Origin: Dermacentor variabilis
Taxonomy: Eukaryota > Arthropoda > Arachnida > Ixodida > Ixodidae
Assembly (NCBI RefSeq): GCF_050947875.1
Contig: NC_134574.1
Span: 156,633,534-156,697,533 of the forward strand
Direction of reading: 5' to 3'
Length of the DNA stretch: 64,000 nucleotides
In this document: positions 1-9,861 of the stretch, piece after piece
Layout: each line of letters starts with the position of its first letter
How positions within the stretch are numbered: position 1 is the first letter of the stretch
Position numbers and translations under genes: made by a program
Notes under the pieces: model-generated
What the model was told of the DNA's origin: nothing
Seen by the model: the letters and a program-made list of their open reading frames with translations, nothing else
Database searches by the model: none

Positions 1-1327
1 TCACCCCGTCAGGCCCAGGCGATGAGGAACGTCTGCACGCTGCCAACGCCGCCTGCAACTCCTCGATGGAAAACAGATTGTCCATACGAGAATCCTGCGA
101 GATTGGAACATCACGGGGATCACGTATAGCGAACGATGGCGGTAAACCAGCAACATTGAAACAGAAGTCCTCCGCTACGTCGATCTCTCTGCGACCTTGG
201 TAGAGAGCCAGGCATTTGAAGGGGTGGCGTTGTTGCGGTGATGTTCGAAGACCACGCACTGTTCTCCATATATGTGACAGGGGTTTACGTGGATCAAGGG
301 TATCACAGAAGGTCTTCCATCTTAGAGACTGCAGGGAGTTAATCCGACGCTGGATCTTCTTCTGTATGCGTCTCGCCTCCCGTAGGTCGTAGATGGACTT
401 GGTGCGCCTGTACCTTCTTTCCGCGCGACGGCGGATTGCTCGAAGCCGCTCCAATTCAGCTTCGAATTCAGAAAATTTAGGAATAGGCCTGAAAGATCTT
501 GTTGCTTCTTGAGCAGCAGCGTTAATTAGCTTCTCGATGTTGCCAGGCAGACAATCCTGGATCTCTTGGCAATTCTTCTCCATGAGCAATGTGTATTTAG
601 GCCAGTCGATGTGATGAAGAACTGTAGTAGAGTGTGACTTGCGTATGCCGTCGATTTTGACATATGTTGGAACGTGGTCACTACCATGCGTTTCGTTGTC
701 CGTGAACCATTTCACACTGGCACTGAGGCATCTTGAAACAAATGTCAAGTCCAGGCAGCTGCTGTATGTCAATCCCCGCAGAAAAGTGGGACTGCCATCA
801 TTTAGGCAGCAGAGCTCATGGTCCGACGCGAAGGATAGTACACGTCTGCCTCGACAGTCCATCTTTAAGCTTCCCCATAGCGGATGATGCGCATTGAAGT
901 CGCCGGTAATAACCCATGGTCCAGGTGTCGCTGTTAAAATTGCACCCAGTCGTGCGTTGTCAAATCGACTATTAGGTGAAATGTAGGCACCTATGAGCGT
1001 GAGTGCGACGTTCTTGCATTTTATAGTCAAACACACATACTGATTGTCGTCATCAGGTGCCACTGGGTGTAAAACATATGTGAAATCGCATCTGATATAA
1101 ACGATGACTTTGCTGCGGTCGGTACAGGTGGCAGACATGAAAGCTTCATATCCTGATAGGCGGATGGCGCTCTCAACGTTGGGTTCACAAATGACGATGA
1201 TTGGAAATTTGTTCTTAAAAACAAACGGACGAAAGTCCGAAATACGCGATTTAATGCCTCTGACATTCCATTGGAAGATAGACGCTTCCTTGACCTCTTT
1301 AAGGAACGAATGTAGAGGAGCAGCCAT
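1..1327 (-). CDS. LINE ORF2, N-terminal 442 codons: endonuclease and start of reverse transcriptase (partial at window edge)
   Basis: Open without a stop from ATG at 1327 to the window edge. Residues 1-230 form an endonuclease/exonuclease/phosphatase domain: FQWNVRGIKSR near 18-28 carries the first Asn motif, the acidic ICEPNVES is near 46-53, the catalytic TGDFNAHHPLWGS is at 141-153, CLDLTFVS at 191-198, and SDHVPTYVKI at 216-225. In this family the domain nicks target DNA for target-primed reverse transcription. Residues 285-335 are rich in Arg and Lys and probably form a helical linker. SSSPGPDGV at 434-442 is the first conserved motif of LINE reverse transcriptases, so the catalytic YADD box and any RNase H lie outside the window. 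The start overlaps the end of ORF1 by 29 nt, suggesting coupled translation by termination and reinitiation. Confidence 0.9.
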   Translation of the reverse strand, partial: MAAPLHSFLKEVKEASIFQWNVRGIKSRISDFRPFVFKNKFPIIVICEPNVESAIRLSGYEAFMSATCTDRSKVIVYIRCDFTYVLHPVAPDDDNQYVCLTIKCKNVALTLIGAYISPNSRFDNARLGAILTATPGPWVITGDFNAHHPLWGSLKMDCRGRRVLSFASDHELCCLNDGSPTFLRGLTYSSCLDLTFVSRCLSASVKWFTDNETHGSDHVPTYVKIDGIRKSHSTTVLHHIDWPKYTLLMEKNCQEIQDCLPGNIEKLINAAAQEATRSFRPIPKFSEFEAELERLRAIRRRAERRYRRTKSIYDLREARRIQKKIQRRINSLQSLRWKTFCDTLDPRKPLSHIWRTVRGLRTSPQQRHPFKCLALYQGRREIDVAEDFCFNVAGLPPSFAIRDPRDVPISQDSRMDNLFSIEELQAALAACRRSSSPGPDGV

Positions 1328-2675
1328 GGTGCTTCTCAAGACCGGACAGTACCGGATACAGGGCATCCAGTATTTGAAGTGCGCCTCGAGCCGCCGGAGT
1401 GTGTATGGCGGTCAGCAGTGCTCGTAGCGTGTTCATAAGGGCCCTTATCATGGTGACAACTTGTTTGTCGTTGTCTTGGTTGCTGCCAGAAGGTGAAGCA
1501 TGATTCGGCGAGCGTGCTACATCTTGTCGCTCCGCTGGTGGATCTAGCCGTGGCAATGGCGGCCACTCCTCGCTTGAGGCAATGATATGGGAGACATTCT
1601 GCTGAGGAATCTCATTGCTGCTATTGCTAGTTGTATGCAGAAGTTGCTGGACTGTCAGTGGACGCGGTGCATCCTTAGCAATAGCAGTGGGTTTCCTAGA
1701 TCTCCGGCGACGTGAACGTCGACGTCGCACCTTAGCGGCAGCCTCCCTGTGCGAGGAACCATCCCTGACCATTTGCCTCAAGACTTTCGCCTCATTTTTC
1801 ACATGTGGGCAATTCTTCGAAGTTGCATCGTGAGAGCCCTGACAATTTGCGCACTTTTGGTTTTCTGCACGGCAGGCGTCGGAGCTGTGCGAACCAGAGC
1901 ACCGTGAGCATACGGCAGCGTTTGTGCAAACCGCACTAACGTGCCCTATCCTTTGACACTTCCTGCACTGAAGCGGCTTTGGCACAAAAGGCCGTACAAT
2001 GTGTCGGAAGTGACCGACCTTGACGTGGGACGGTAGGCTGTCTCCTTTGAAAGTTAACTTGACACACTGCGAGTTTCCCAGGCGGCGGGCTTGCAATATG
2101 GCAATTCCCTCTGTCGCCGGCTTGATGAGTATATGCAGGTCAGCATCGCTTATGGAATTATCTACGTCATACACAACGCCGGCCGTAGAGTCATGATGGT
2201 CTTGTTTATAGCAGCGTACGTTGATGCTATCCAGCACCTTAACGTTGCTCAGAATGTCTAGCGCGCTGCGGTTTGTGACATCTATAGCGAGGATGTTCTT
2301 ACGGCCGTTGATCCTTATATCTTTGATCTGACCCGGAACAAGTGCCTCGAGCGATACAGATATGGCTTGGCGGTTGATCCGGTTCAGATTGTCGCTAGCA
2401 GCCACAGGCACATATAAAATGGTGAGGTCTGATGGCTTTCGCGTCGGGATCACAGTTGCCTTACTTGTGGAAGGAGACGTCCTGACGAGCCTTCTCTTTG
2501 CTTTGTGCTTCGCTACGGGCACGAAGTCGCTGTCATCCGAGGTTTCATCACTGGTCCCTGAGTAGATCACAGTGTCCTCGCTGTAGGTGTCACTCGGGCG
2601 ACTAGACCGCTTTCTCGGTGCGGTCGCTGTTGACGTAGAGGGACCAGGAACCTCTCCAGGCGACTCCACGTCCAT
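1299..2675 (-). CDS. LINE ORF1: Gag-like zinc-knuckle nucleic-acid-binding protein
   Basis: 458 codons from the ATG at 2675 to TAA at 1301-1299. An in-frame GTG ten codons upstream (2705) also lies in the open frame, but a TAA just before it and the absence of any other ATG make 2675 the better start. Residues 1-75 are Ser/Thr/Asp-rich and likely disordered. Residues about 80-225 resemble the RRM-like core of insect LINE ORF1 proteins (inferred). Three knuckles follow: C-x2-C-x4-H-x4-C near 237-250 (CRKCQRIGHVSAVC), C-x2-C-x3-H-x4-C near 256-268 (CSRCSGSHSSDAC) and C-x2-C-x3-H-x6-C near 275-289 (CANCQGSHDATSKNC). An Arg-rich stretch sits near 316-328. In this family the product binds element RNA and forms the retrotransposition particle. 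The last 29 nt overlap ORF2 in another frame. Confidence 0.9.
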   Translation of the reverse strand: MDVESPGEVPGPSTSTATAPRKRSSRPSDTYSEDTVIYSGTSDETSDDSDFVPVAKHKAKRRLVRTSPSTSKATVIPTRKPSDLTILYVPVAASDNLNRINRQAISVSLEALVPGQIKDIRINGRKNILAIDVTNRSALDILSNVKVLDSINVRCYKQDHHDSTAGVVYDVDNSISDADLHILIKPATEGIAILQARRLGNSQCVKLTFKGDSLPSHVKVGHFRHIVRPFVPKPLQCRKCQRIGHVSAVCTNAAVCSRCSGSHSSDACRAENQKCANCQGSHDATSKNCPHVKNEAKVLRQMVRDGSSHREAAAKVRRRRSRRRRSRKPTAIAKDAPRPLTVQQLLHTTSNSSNEIPQQNVSHIIASSEEWPPLPRLDPPAERQDVARSPNHASPSGSNQDNDKQVVTMIRALMNTLRALLTAIHTPAARGALQILDALYPVLSGLEKHHGCSSTFVP

Positions 2676-2834
2676 CGCCGTAGTTAAGGGAGTGGCGTCT
2701 CCCACAAAGTAGCTTTAAATTCTCAGAGACAAAAAGGCAGCGTTCCACACAGGACACAGCCCAGCGCGAGTACAAGGAATATTACAATCCAGACGTAAAG
2801 AAATCATTCAATAACCCGTGCATTTTTTGCAAGT

Positions 2835-3015
2835 ACGAGGGCGAATCAGAAAGTCTTTGCCTCCATATTCTATTAGCCAAAATAAAGTACATACAGGTAA
2901 TTGCAAATACACGTACTATTCTACGCCCCTTATATACACTATGTTTCCACATAGTCCCCACACCGGTTCTGACCATTTGCCCCAACGCAGCACTAAACAT
3001 GAGATGCTCCTGTCG
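2835..3015 (-). mobile_element. Mariner-like DNA transposon, terminal fragment
   Basis: After a TA at 2833-2834 the sequence begins CGAGGGCGAATCAGAAAG, which has the form of a mariner terminal inverted repeat. The bases after it, read on the minus strand, resemble the C-terminal end of mariner transposases: a Cys/Ala-Leu-Gly-Gln stretch, then Val-Gly-Thr-Met-Trp-Lys around 2941-3000. No long frame remains and the partner repeat is not found nearby, so it is a decayed or truncated copy. Sequence to about 3200 may belong to the same element, but I could not confirm it. Family assignment is from memory of mariner ends. Confidence 0.55.
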
Positions 3016-4714
3016 TCAGTAAGGGACGCACCCGGCCGCCCCGAACGCTAATTGTCATGCGAGTCTTCACAGACTTTCGCGAACTCGCAACGCCACCGTC
3101 TCACCCTTCTCGACGTGAGACACCTTTCCCCATACGCGGGCTGCTGCATTGGAACAGGCCAAACGCACGAAAACGCCGGGCGATCCATGGCATGACGTCG
3201 CAGTGACGGTGAATAAACAAATAAATAAATAAATAAATAAATAAATAAATATAACGGAAGGTTGATCGGTTCCATGTTCATTTCGTCGGCAAATAACGGG
3301 TCCCTTTTCATGCAAAAAAAAAAAAACGAACGAAATAGGGTGACAGAAAGCAATTACCGCGACTAAGGTGTCGAAAGAATATCCTGTTAGTTTAAACTGA
3401 TTTATAGTTTCTCCTTAGCGTGGTGTCTCTTTAACTAATGCCCGGGCATACAATGCGCAAGGCATCCTAGGCATCGGCACTGAACAAACCACGCTGCGTC
3501 CGCCCTTGCTGTTTCCCTGTAAATAATCCTTCCCTCGCCTGCTCCCTGGCTTTGGACCATCCAACTTCCCTTTCGTTTTCTTTTTTGGGTTGTATTTATA
3601 ATTGCTGCTATTTTCCTTTCTTTCTCTTCTTCTTTCTTTTTTACTTATAGCCTCGCGGTGCTAATTGCCTCCAGTCACTCGACGCGCGCTTATGTGTCAC
3701 GGGTGCTGCAGTGCTCCTGATGTTTTAGCTCGCTCCGGCGTTTGGCGCGGCTCCAACACTTCCGGAAAGTCGGGCTTTCCGCAGAGCACGCGAGTATCTT
3801 CTTCTTCTTCCTCCGCCTGCCGCTCCTCCTTTCCGTTGCCCTTTACTATTCTTTCGTTTATCTTCTTTTTTTTAACAGTTTCTTCATCCAGCGAGTCCTG
3901 CGAACGGTGTTCGAACCCTGAGGGAGACGCCACTGTTCTTACCGCACTCACTCAGCTATAGTCAAATGCTTAAAGGTGGACGGCGGCGAAATTTCACTTT
4001 GCCTAAATTCGTAACATTGCGTTTGGTAATTGGCACGTAGATTCCACTTAGTATATAAGCGGGGAATGAGAAGCAGTGCCTCTGAAGGAGTGACTTAAAA
4101 GAAGGAGTGACCCTCGCTCAATTAAGGGAAGAACGGCAATGTTCCCTGCACGTTCGTCCTTAAACGGAGCAACTTTCTCCCATCATGCACGGGCGGCACA
4201 GTTGCTCTTTCTCTCTCTCCCCGAAACCAACATGGCCGACGAGATTAAGGGTGTAAGCGCAGCAGGCGTTGTTACGTCATGTTGCAAGCTGCGAAAAACG
4301 CTCAGTTCGTCCGCGCCCGGGATTGCCGACAGCCAGTGCGCACGGAAAGAGGCTGTACGGACGAGTAAATGCGGCACACGTGGTACGGACCCGAAGTGCG
4401 CCGCGAACCACTCCGCGCACTTCATCGCCGTGGCAGCGCGCCAAGAAAGAGCTGCCGAGGCGACCTCGGCGCCGAGAGAAGCGACGCGCCACCCCCCGAG
4501 TCGGTTAGTTTAGCGCGCATTGTTTTTCTCTTCGCCGCCTTTTTTTTTTTTTTTTTTGACGGCGTCGCGCGCTACCGCGGTTCCGCCTTGCGGAGCGGAA
4601 ATGACGAATCGCTTCGCGCTACTCGGCGCGTGGTAAACCTACGCAAACCTTGCATTCTGGGCACGCGCGGTAACGCTTCTTCAAGACTTGCACTGGAAGC
4701 CTTTCAAGTAAAAT
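3016..4714. other. Unclassified stretch with simple repeats
   Basis: Contains an (AAAT)n run at about 3218-3251, an A run near 3315, pyrimidine-rich tracts at 3540-3650 and 3790-3890, and a T run at 4540-4557. Short open frames are present on both strands but none carries a recognisable domain or codon pattern. No gene is supported. Confidence 0.5.
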
Positions 4715-5140
4715 GAGTAACGGTTTCGCCCGACAGGCGAAGCATTGGTTGCGATAGCAAACTGTTAAACAGCCATACAAAGTGATCTTAGTCGTTTTAT
4801 CAGCTGCATAAACTGCTGTAAACATTCCCTCACTAACCAAATTAACGAGTACGTTGGCACGCGCGCAAGGCAAACACGTACACATCTCAGCTCAATGACC
4901 GCGGACAATCGCTGTCAGAACGCTGGCGCGATGAAGAGCGCGGAAGCAGCGGCGAGCGAATTTCCGTTCGCGCTGTCTGTCGCTTCAATGCCAACTAGGC
5001 GCGCGAGAACACAGTGCACACGAAGCCATCAACTGTCTCGGGGCGACTAGCCTTCGAACCCAGCGCAGATTGCTCTCCGAGGTAGGAAGCGCGCGGCCGC
5101 ACGCAGACGCCGCAGCTGGAGTAGAAGAGCAGACGCACAC
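4715..5140 (+). repeat. Interspersed repeat, copy 1 (TTTCGCC-palindrome family)
   Basis: From the motif GGTTTCGCCCGACAGGCGAAGC (about 4729-4750, split by a CG/AC centre) this stretch matches a second copy at 55022-55165. The shared order is the small palindrome, then GCGATAGCAAA, then GTCGTTTTATC, then CATAAACT...GTAAAC, then CTAACCAAATTAAC. The A+T-rich half is followed here by a G+C-rich half (4870-5140) that is not present in the other copy. The class of element is unknown; I recognise it only as a tick repeat. Confidence 0.6.
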
Positions 5141-6314
5141 TAACCTAACCCTCCCCGCCCCCCACTTCCCAGGACATGCAAACTTCACGATCACCCCCCC
5201 CCCCCCCCTGCGCGCGTGAGAAGACGGCGCGCACCCTCTCCGCCTTCCTCCCTTGCCAGCGCGGGCAGACACCGCCGAATCAAAGCACCTTCCTTTGTAA
5301 GCTTCCGCTCGCACTTACAGTATGCGGCACGCGGCCGCCATGTTATCGCACACGGACTTTATACGGAACGTGACGGCGACGGCGGACATTCGTCTAGAGT
5401 GTCGATATAACTGCCCTCGCAATAAGGGAACAGAGATCGTTGTATAAGTGGGCCGTCAATCGCACTTCTTAACTCAAGAGTCCGACTCCTTGCGCAATCG
5501 TGTTTGACCAACACGCGTTCTAACTGCGATGTTTAGGTATTTTGATTCTGCGCATGCGTGTGAAGGTGTTATATGTGAAAGCCTTCCTGCTAATTAAACA
5601 GTCGCGAGTGTTGCGCTTGTCTTTGTCTATTCGTCCCGTGTGAGTTGCCTTTTCGTTCGCGCTAATTTTCCTCGTCAGTAACATACAACCTCGCTTCTCG
5701 GAGTTTTTTGTTTGTTTGTGAATGAAAATGAAGGAAAAATAAATAATGAAATGGAGCGACAAGGCGCCAAGGACGCAAGGCTCCTCCGTTGCACGGCACG
5801 ACGATGTTCGAGGCAACGCACGTTAACCGGGGGGGGGGGGGGGGGGGAAACGGATCCCTGTAATAACAGAGGATTTGCGTCAACGGCCTCCCGTATACGA
5901 CCAGACATTTGCTCGACTTGCAGAATCGTGTCAAGCCGTTCTACAGCTTGCCTTTCATATCACAATAGCAGCCATCCTCCTCCTCCTTCTGCTGCTCCTC
6001 GTCTTCCTGCCCACATCACAGTCAACATCATTACGGAAAGTCCGAGTCTGGGTGAGCACTCAGCTGACTATAATTTTGGTGAGTTTGAGACATAATGAGG
6101 CTCTAGCCAACACACATATATTGCTAGTGATCTCAGTGACGACCTGCGCCCTATACAGGTAATCGAAAATCTCATCTGCCACGAATACCACGGGGATAAA
6201 CCACAAGGGCAAAAACAGACCGTTGCGTGACAAAGAACGCCGCATTGTCGCCCGGCCCCTGAGAGAGTGGAAAGACACAAACGAGGCTCGTGAGAAGCAG
6301 CGGACCTGAAGAAA
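5141..6314. other. Unclassified stretch with C and G homopolymers
   Basis: Holds a 15-nt C run (5194-5208) and a 19-nt G run (5829-5847), a CpG-rich part at 5050-5400 and A+T-richer DNA after 5500. Open frames of up to 127 codons cross the homopolymers and are not believable genes. Confidence 0.5.
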
Positions 6315-6404
6315 TTGTGGGGTTTAACGTCCAGAAACCTCGCAGTGGGTTTATGAGGGACGCCGTCGAGGGAGGAGGCTCTGCATTACTTCAGACCACG
6401 TGGC
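6315..6404 (-). mobile_element. SINE fragment (tail half), Ruka-like
   Basis: GGGTTTAACGTCC at about 6319, then TTATGAGGGACGCCGT and GAGGCTC, then ACCACGTGG, follow the minus-strand order of the tail region of the tRNA-derived SINE seen complete at 9633-9861. The tRNA-like head is missing. Confidence 0.7.
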
Positions 6405-7305
6405 TTTAAAGCGAAGCTTTTCTTTAGATTTTTACGGGTGCTGCTGCTGTGCTCTTGCTCGCGCGCGGCGCTCGGTTTCTTGCAACACCACCAGATGGCG
6501 CTCGCCTCGGTGTTTCACAGTTTGTGCGTATGGCACGTGCTCTGCCTGCTTTCCTATGCGACAAGAATGCAGGTGCTGGGCTGTGATAGTGCAAACACTA
6601 CGATAGCCTGAACAAAGCGCTTGGAGCTGGCGTCTCAAGAGCGTCCTGGCCGCGTATGCAGAAGGAGTACGTAAACATGCGCGAGCAAAACGGCTCCTAA
6701 GCGTGCACTCGGCGTCGAGGACACCCAGGCCCGAATGAAGCGTCGCGCGGAACAAGAGCGTCTTCGCGACGCAGCGAAACCTGGTGCAGACCACGGACGT
6801 GCGTATACAATGTGTACATACAATTACAATAATTAATTGAATTACGTACAGCCCCATAATCCGTTCAATTAAATTTAACACTTCTGCCACGATGCGATGT
6901 GTCATGTGAGGCAATGATCATACTCAGCCCCCTCGGAGATTATGAAGAATGAAGCACAACAAGGCCTCAAGCAAACAGGTCTCTCGCTATGTTCTGTGCA
7001 CTACGCAGACAAACAGCAGTGGTACAGGCAAGGTAACGTGTAAAATCAACTCGCCACTCTCGCATTGGACTAAACGCTGACGAAATTACACATTCGCTGA
7101 TAACATCACCACTAATTATCGTCACTCAAAGCAAACAGCATATATAAAGCTTCGCGTACATTGACTCCCACAGTGCGTGGGATCCGTCATTTTTTGTTTC
7201 CTAACGAGATCGAAGTGCACGAGCATGTAAACATGGCCTCCGAGATTTACGCGTACCGGCTAGTTTGACGGCGCGCGCAAGACTCGGAGGCCATTGTTTA
7301 AACTG
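6405..7305. other. Unclassified stretch
   Basis: Begins with TTTAAAGCGAAGCTTTT, a motif I associate with tick repeats, and then runs through moderately G+C-rich sequence with no domain-bearing frame. A 160-codon antisense frame (6432-6914) lacks any recognisable feature. Confidence 0.45.
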
Positions 7306-7391
7306 AATTTCGCTCCCATCGAAATGCGGCCCGCTGCGGCCAGCAATCGAGCTCGCGACTTTGGGCTCGGAAAGAGAGCGCCACAGCTACG
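7306..7391 (-). mobile_element. SINE fragment (tRNA-like head), Ruka-like
   Basis: CGCTCCCATCGAAATGCGGC (7311-7330) followed by CGCTGCGGCCAGCAATCGA and CTCGGAAAGAGAGCGCCACAGCTAC is the minus-strand form of the SINE head, with a recognisable relic of the tRNA B box. Lies 130 nt before a LINE tail on the other strand. Confidence 0.7.
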
Positions 7392-7522
7392 GCGCCATGA
7401 GGAGATACAGAGGGCCGAGAAATTCCAGACTGGTTGACGATGCGACTTGTTTTCATCTTCGGGTTCTGACCTCCTTCATCTGCTTCGTCGGCCTCTTTTT
7501 TCTTTCTTTTTAGCTCTACAGC

Positions 7523-7925
7523 TTGGGTAGGCGGACCTACCCAGCCCCGCATCCCAAGCTGACCAGAGAAGCGGCGGTGATCTTCCGCAAATTACAGACC
7601 GGCACATACGCGCACGGTATCCTGCTGCTCGCCATGTATCCTGCGAGCTACGTACGCTTACAAGTGCGCCTTCTGATCTGCGCCCTATACCCTCTACCAC
7701 ATGGTATGGGAGTGTGGGCCAAATCCATCGACACCACACATAACCGCAACAACCGTCGAGCAGTGGGAAGCCAATCTGACAAGCCCGAGCCCTGGATACC
7801 CGCATTATCTGTTGAGCAGGGCCAAGCTATCGGCTCAGGCCCACGGCATCCTGCAATAGGGACGCCGCCCACCTCGGACGACTCCACTGTCAGCTCATGT
7901 GTACAAATAAAGTTTATTACTTTTC
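7523..7925 (+). pseudogene. 5'-truncated LINE, 3' end of ORF2 and 3' UTR (frameshifted)
   Basis: The plus strand encodes a LINE ORF2 C-terminus: LTREAAVIFRKLQTGTY near 7560-7610, then YHMVWEC-like coding in a shifted frame near 7690-7720, then an EQWEANL-like segment near 7765 and AKLSAQAHGIL near 7823. These follow the order seen at the end of Jockey/I-type ORF2 proteins, past the RNase H region, where a Cys/His finger precedes an acidic tail. The frame changes at least once after residues MYPASY, so the copy is dead. An AATAAA signal lies at 7906-7911 and the element probably ends by about 7925. The 5' truncation near 7523 is typical of LINE insertion. Confidence 0.75.
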
Positions 7926-9328
7926 TTCCTCGTCTTATGAATTACTCATCATAGATAGTTTTTTTTTTCTTGTTTCTTGAACCGTTATTCCGAGTGCGCT
8001 AACACCGTTACGAAACAAACAATCGATGCGAGGAGGGACCGGAAAAATAAAACAAATGCTTGGATATAACGATATAGTTTCGCCTACTACGTCTTAGATT
8101 TCACAGCGAACAAGGCGCTCGTAATTTCTTCCGTGGTCGGCGTCCTTCTTAACACTCATTGTGAAACGCATGATTCCAACGTAATGCACGCGGTAATGAA
8201 AGACCGCGCAGGGCGTGTACGCTGTGGCTGAGAGAGAGAGAGGGAAAGATTAAAGAAGGGGAGGAAGAGAGCGAGAGTGGTTTCACGAGAGCTTCAAAAT
8301 TGTATCATCTGCCGCCAGTCTTCAACGTTCTGGGAGAAATTAATAAAGGAAAACAAGCAAGCAAGCAAACAAACAAACAAACAAATATGGCGAGAGAGAA
8401 AGCAGGAGAGACAGGTTTGTAATTTTCTCTTCAGTCGTCTAAAGCGCCACGCGCCACTTCGAGCCAGTTTTCTTTTCTTTTCTTTCTTTCTTTTTTTCTC
8501 GCGACCTCGCGGTGTGGCGGCGGAAGCTCGCAGGACTTGCAGTCGGGCAGGCAGGCGAGCGTCGTGGCTGCCTGCACGCAACTGTTGCTGCTACTGCCGC
8601 CGTTGCCGCTGTTCTCGTTGCGTTCACTCTTGCTGCTGCCGCTACGCGGCTGGCTTGCTTAAAATGTATCCATCTCGACAGCAAAGAAGAGGAAGAGAAC
8701 GAGCGAGCGCGCCTCAGTCGCCCTTGCGAAGCTTTCTTTTATTATTATTTTTCGAGTCGTTCCCGCCGCGCGGCTGAACTCCTTGACACGCAGGGAGTTG
8801 CACGGAAGCTGGCGAGTGAAGCGCATTAGTAGGTAAGTTTGCTCGGCTTCGGATTGTATGCAGTGTTTGACGGAGTGCACTGCGACCGGACAGGGCGAAA
8901 GGAGATCTGGTGCGCCTTCTATACTCGCATATGCGTGACGCTGAAGTAACAATGGGCAACGCGTTTCGACCCGAACTGTGGGGCGGATGCCTGACTGTCC
9001 AGCCAACCGGTGCGGCGAAGTTCGATCGCTGGAGGCCAGACAGGCCATCACGAATGATACAATTAATGTTCCTGCTTTGTAAGAGAGCATTTGTTTTTAG
9101 CGTCGTTCCTACAGCACTAATCCTACTTGCTTCGTCCTTTGATTTTGTGTGCGCGTTTGTGGGTGTGAGAGAGCAAGCTTGTGTAGTCGTATCCGTGCTA
9201 TATCAACCAGTACGGTATGTGCACATTGAATGCTTGTACGATGTGCGCATCTTCGTAGATTAGATGCACATTGTGACTTCTGCAGCAGTGCAAGGGCAAG
9301 AAGGAGAAGGGTAAAAAGTAGAGGCTAG

Positions 9329-9330
<2 letters not shown>
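7926..9330. other. Unclassified stretch; possible G+C-rich leader-like part at 8500-8830
   Basis: Holds a (CAAG/CAAA)n tract near 8357-8386, pyrimidine-rich DNA at 8468-8500 and CpG-rich sequence to 8830. A TAG|GTAAGT donor-like site lies at 8827-8834. Frames of up to 166 codons exist here on both strands but show no domain. Confidence 0.4.
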
Positions 9331-9536
<206 letters not shown>

Positions 9537-9632
9537 CACAAAACCCATCATACATGACTGACGACATTTTACGTGTGCGTCGCTATCATTGTGCTGCAAT
9601 GAGATCAATCTCATAGATTTTAAAACGAAATT

Positions 9633-9861
9633 GACGGGTTTAACGCGCCGAAGCTACACAGCGGTTTGTGAGTAACGGCGTACTGGAGGGCTGCGGACCA
9701 GATTTGGACCACCTGAGCTTCTTTAACGTGCACCCAAAGCACGGCACACGAGCGTTCATGCATTCCACCCCCACTGGAATGCGACATAGGCTTGGTCACG
9801 AGTCGAACCCGGGACCTCGCGCTAAGCAGCGCCACGCCATAGTCAATGAGCTTCCGCGGTG
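9633..9861 (-). mobile_element. Ruka-like tRNA-derived SINE, near full length
   Basis: In plus-strand order: GGGTTTAACGCGCC, GGCGTACTGGAGGGCTGCGG, ACCACCTGAGCTTCTTTAAC, GTGCACCCAAAGC, GCATTCCACCCCCACTGGAA, GTCACGAGTCGAACCCGGG, then the tRNA-like end CGCTAAGCAGCGCCACGCCA and a start-like CAATGAGCTTCCGCGG. Read on the minus strand this is head, B box (GGTTCGAAT-like) and tail of a SINE. The 5' end is at about 9861 and the tail at about 9633. Confidence 0.85.

Larger units (their letters stand above)
1..2760 (-). mobile_element. Non-LTR retrotransposon (LINE), 5' part, two ORFs
   Basis: A two-ORF LINE read right to left. ORF1 (Gag-like, zinc knuckles) is followed by ORF2 (endonuclease, then start of reverse transcriptase), which leaves the window at base 1. 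This gene order and the endonuclease type fit the Jockey/I/R1 group of arthropod LINEs; the exact clade cannot be set without the reverse transcriptase. The 5' end is not sharp. The bases 2676-2760 are a short leader with an in-frame stop ahead of ORF1, and the boundary at 2760 is a guess. A mariner-like element end begins at about 2835. Visible coding parts are free of stops and frameshifts, which suggests a recent insertion, but the remainder of ORF2 and the 3' tail are outside the window. Confidence 0.88.

Noticed and set aside
2766..2840. Plus-strand peptide with C-x2-C just before the mariner end
   Set aside because: Short, no start or splice site, and runs straight into the transposon end.
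5138..5152. Telomere-like CTAACCTAACCC
   Set aside because: Only two units, too short to be more than chance.
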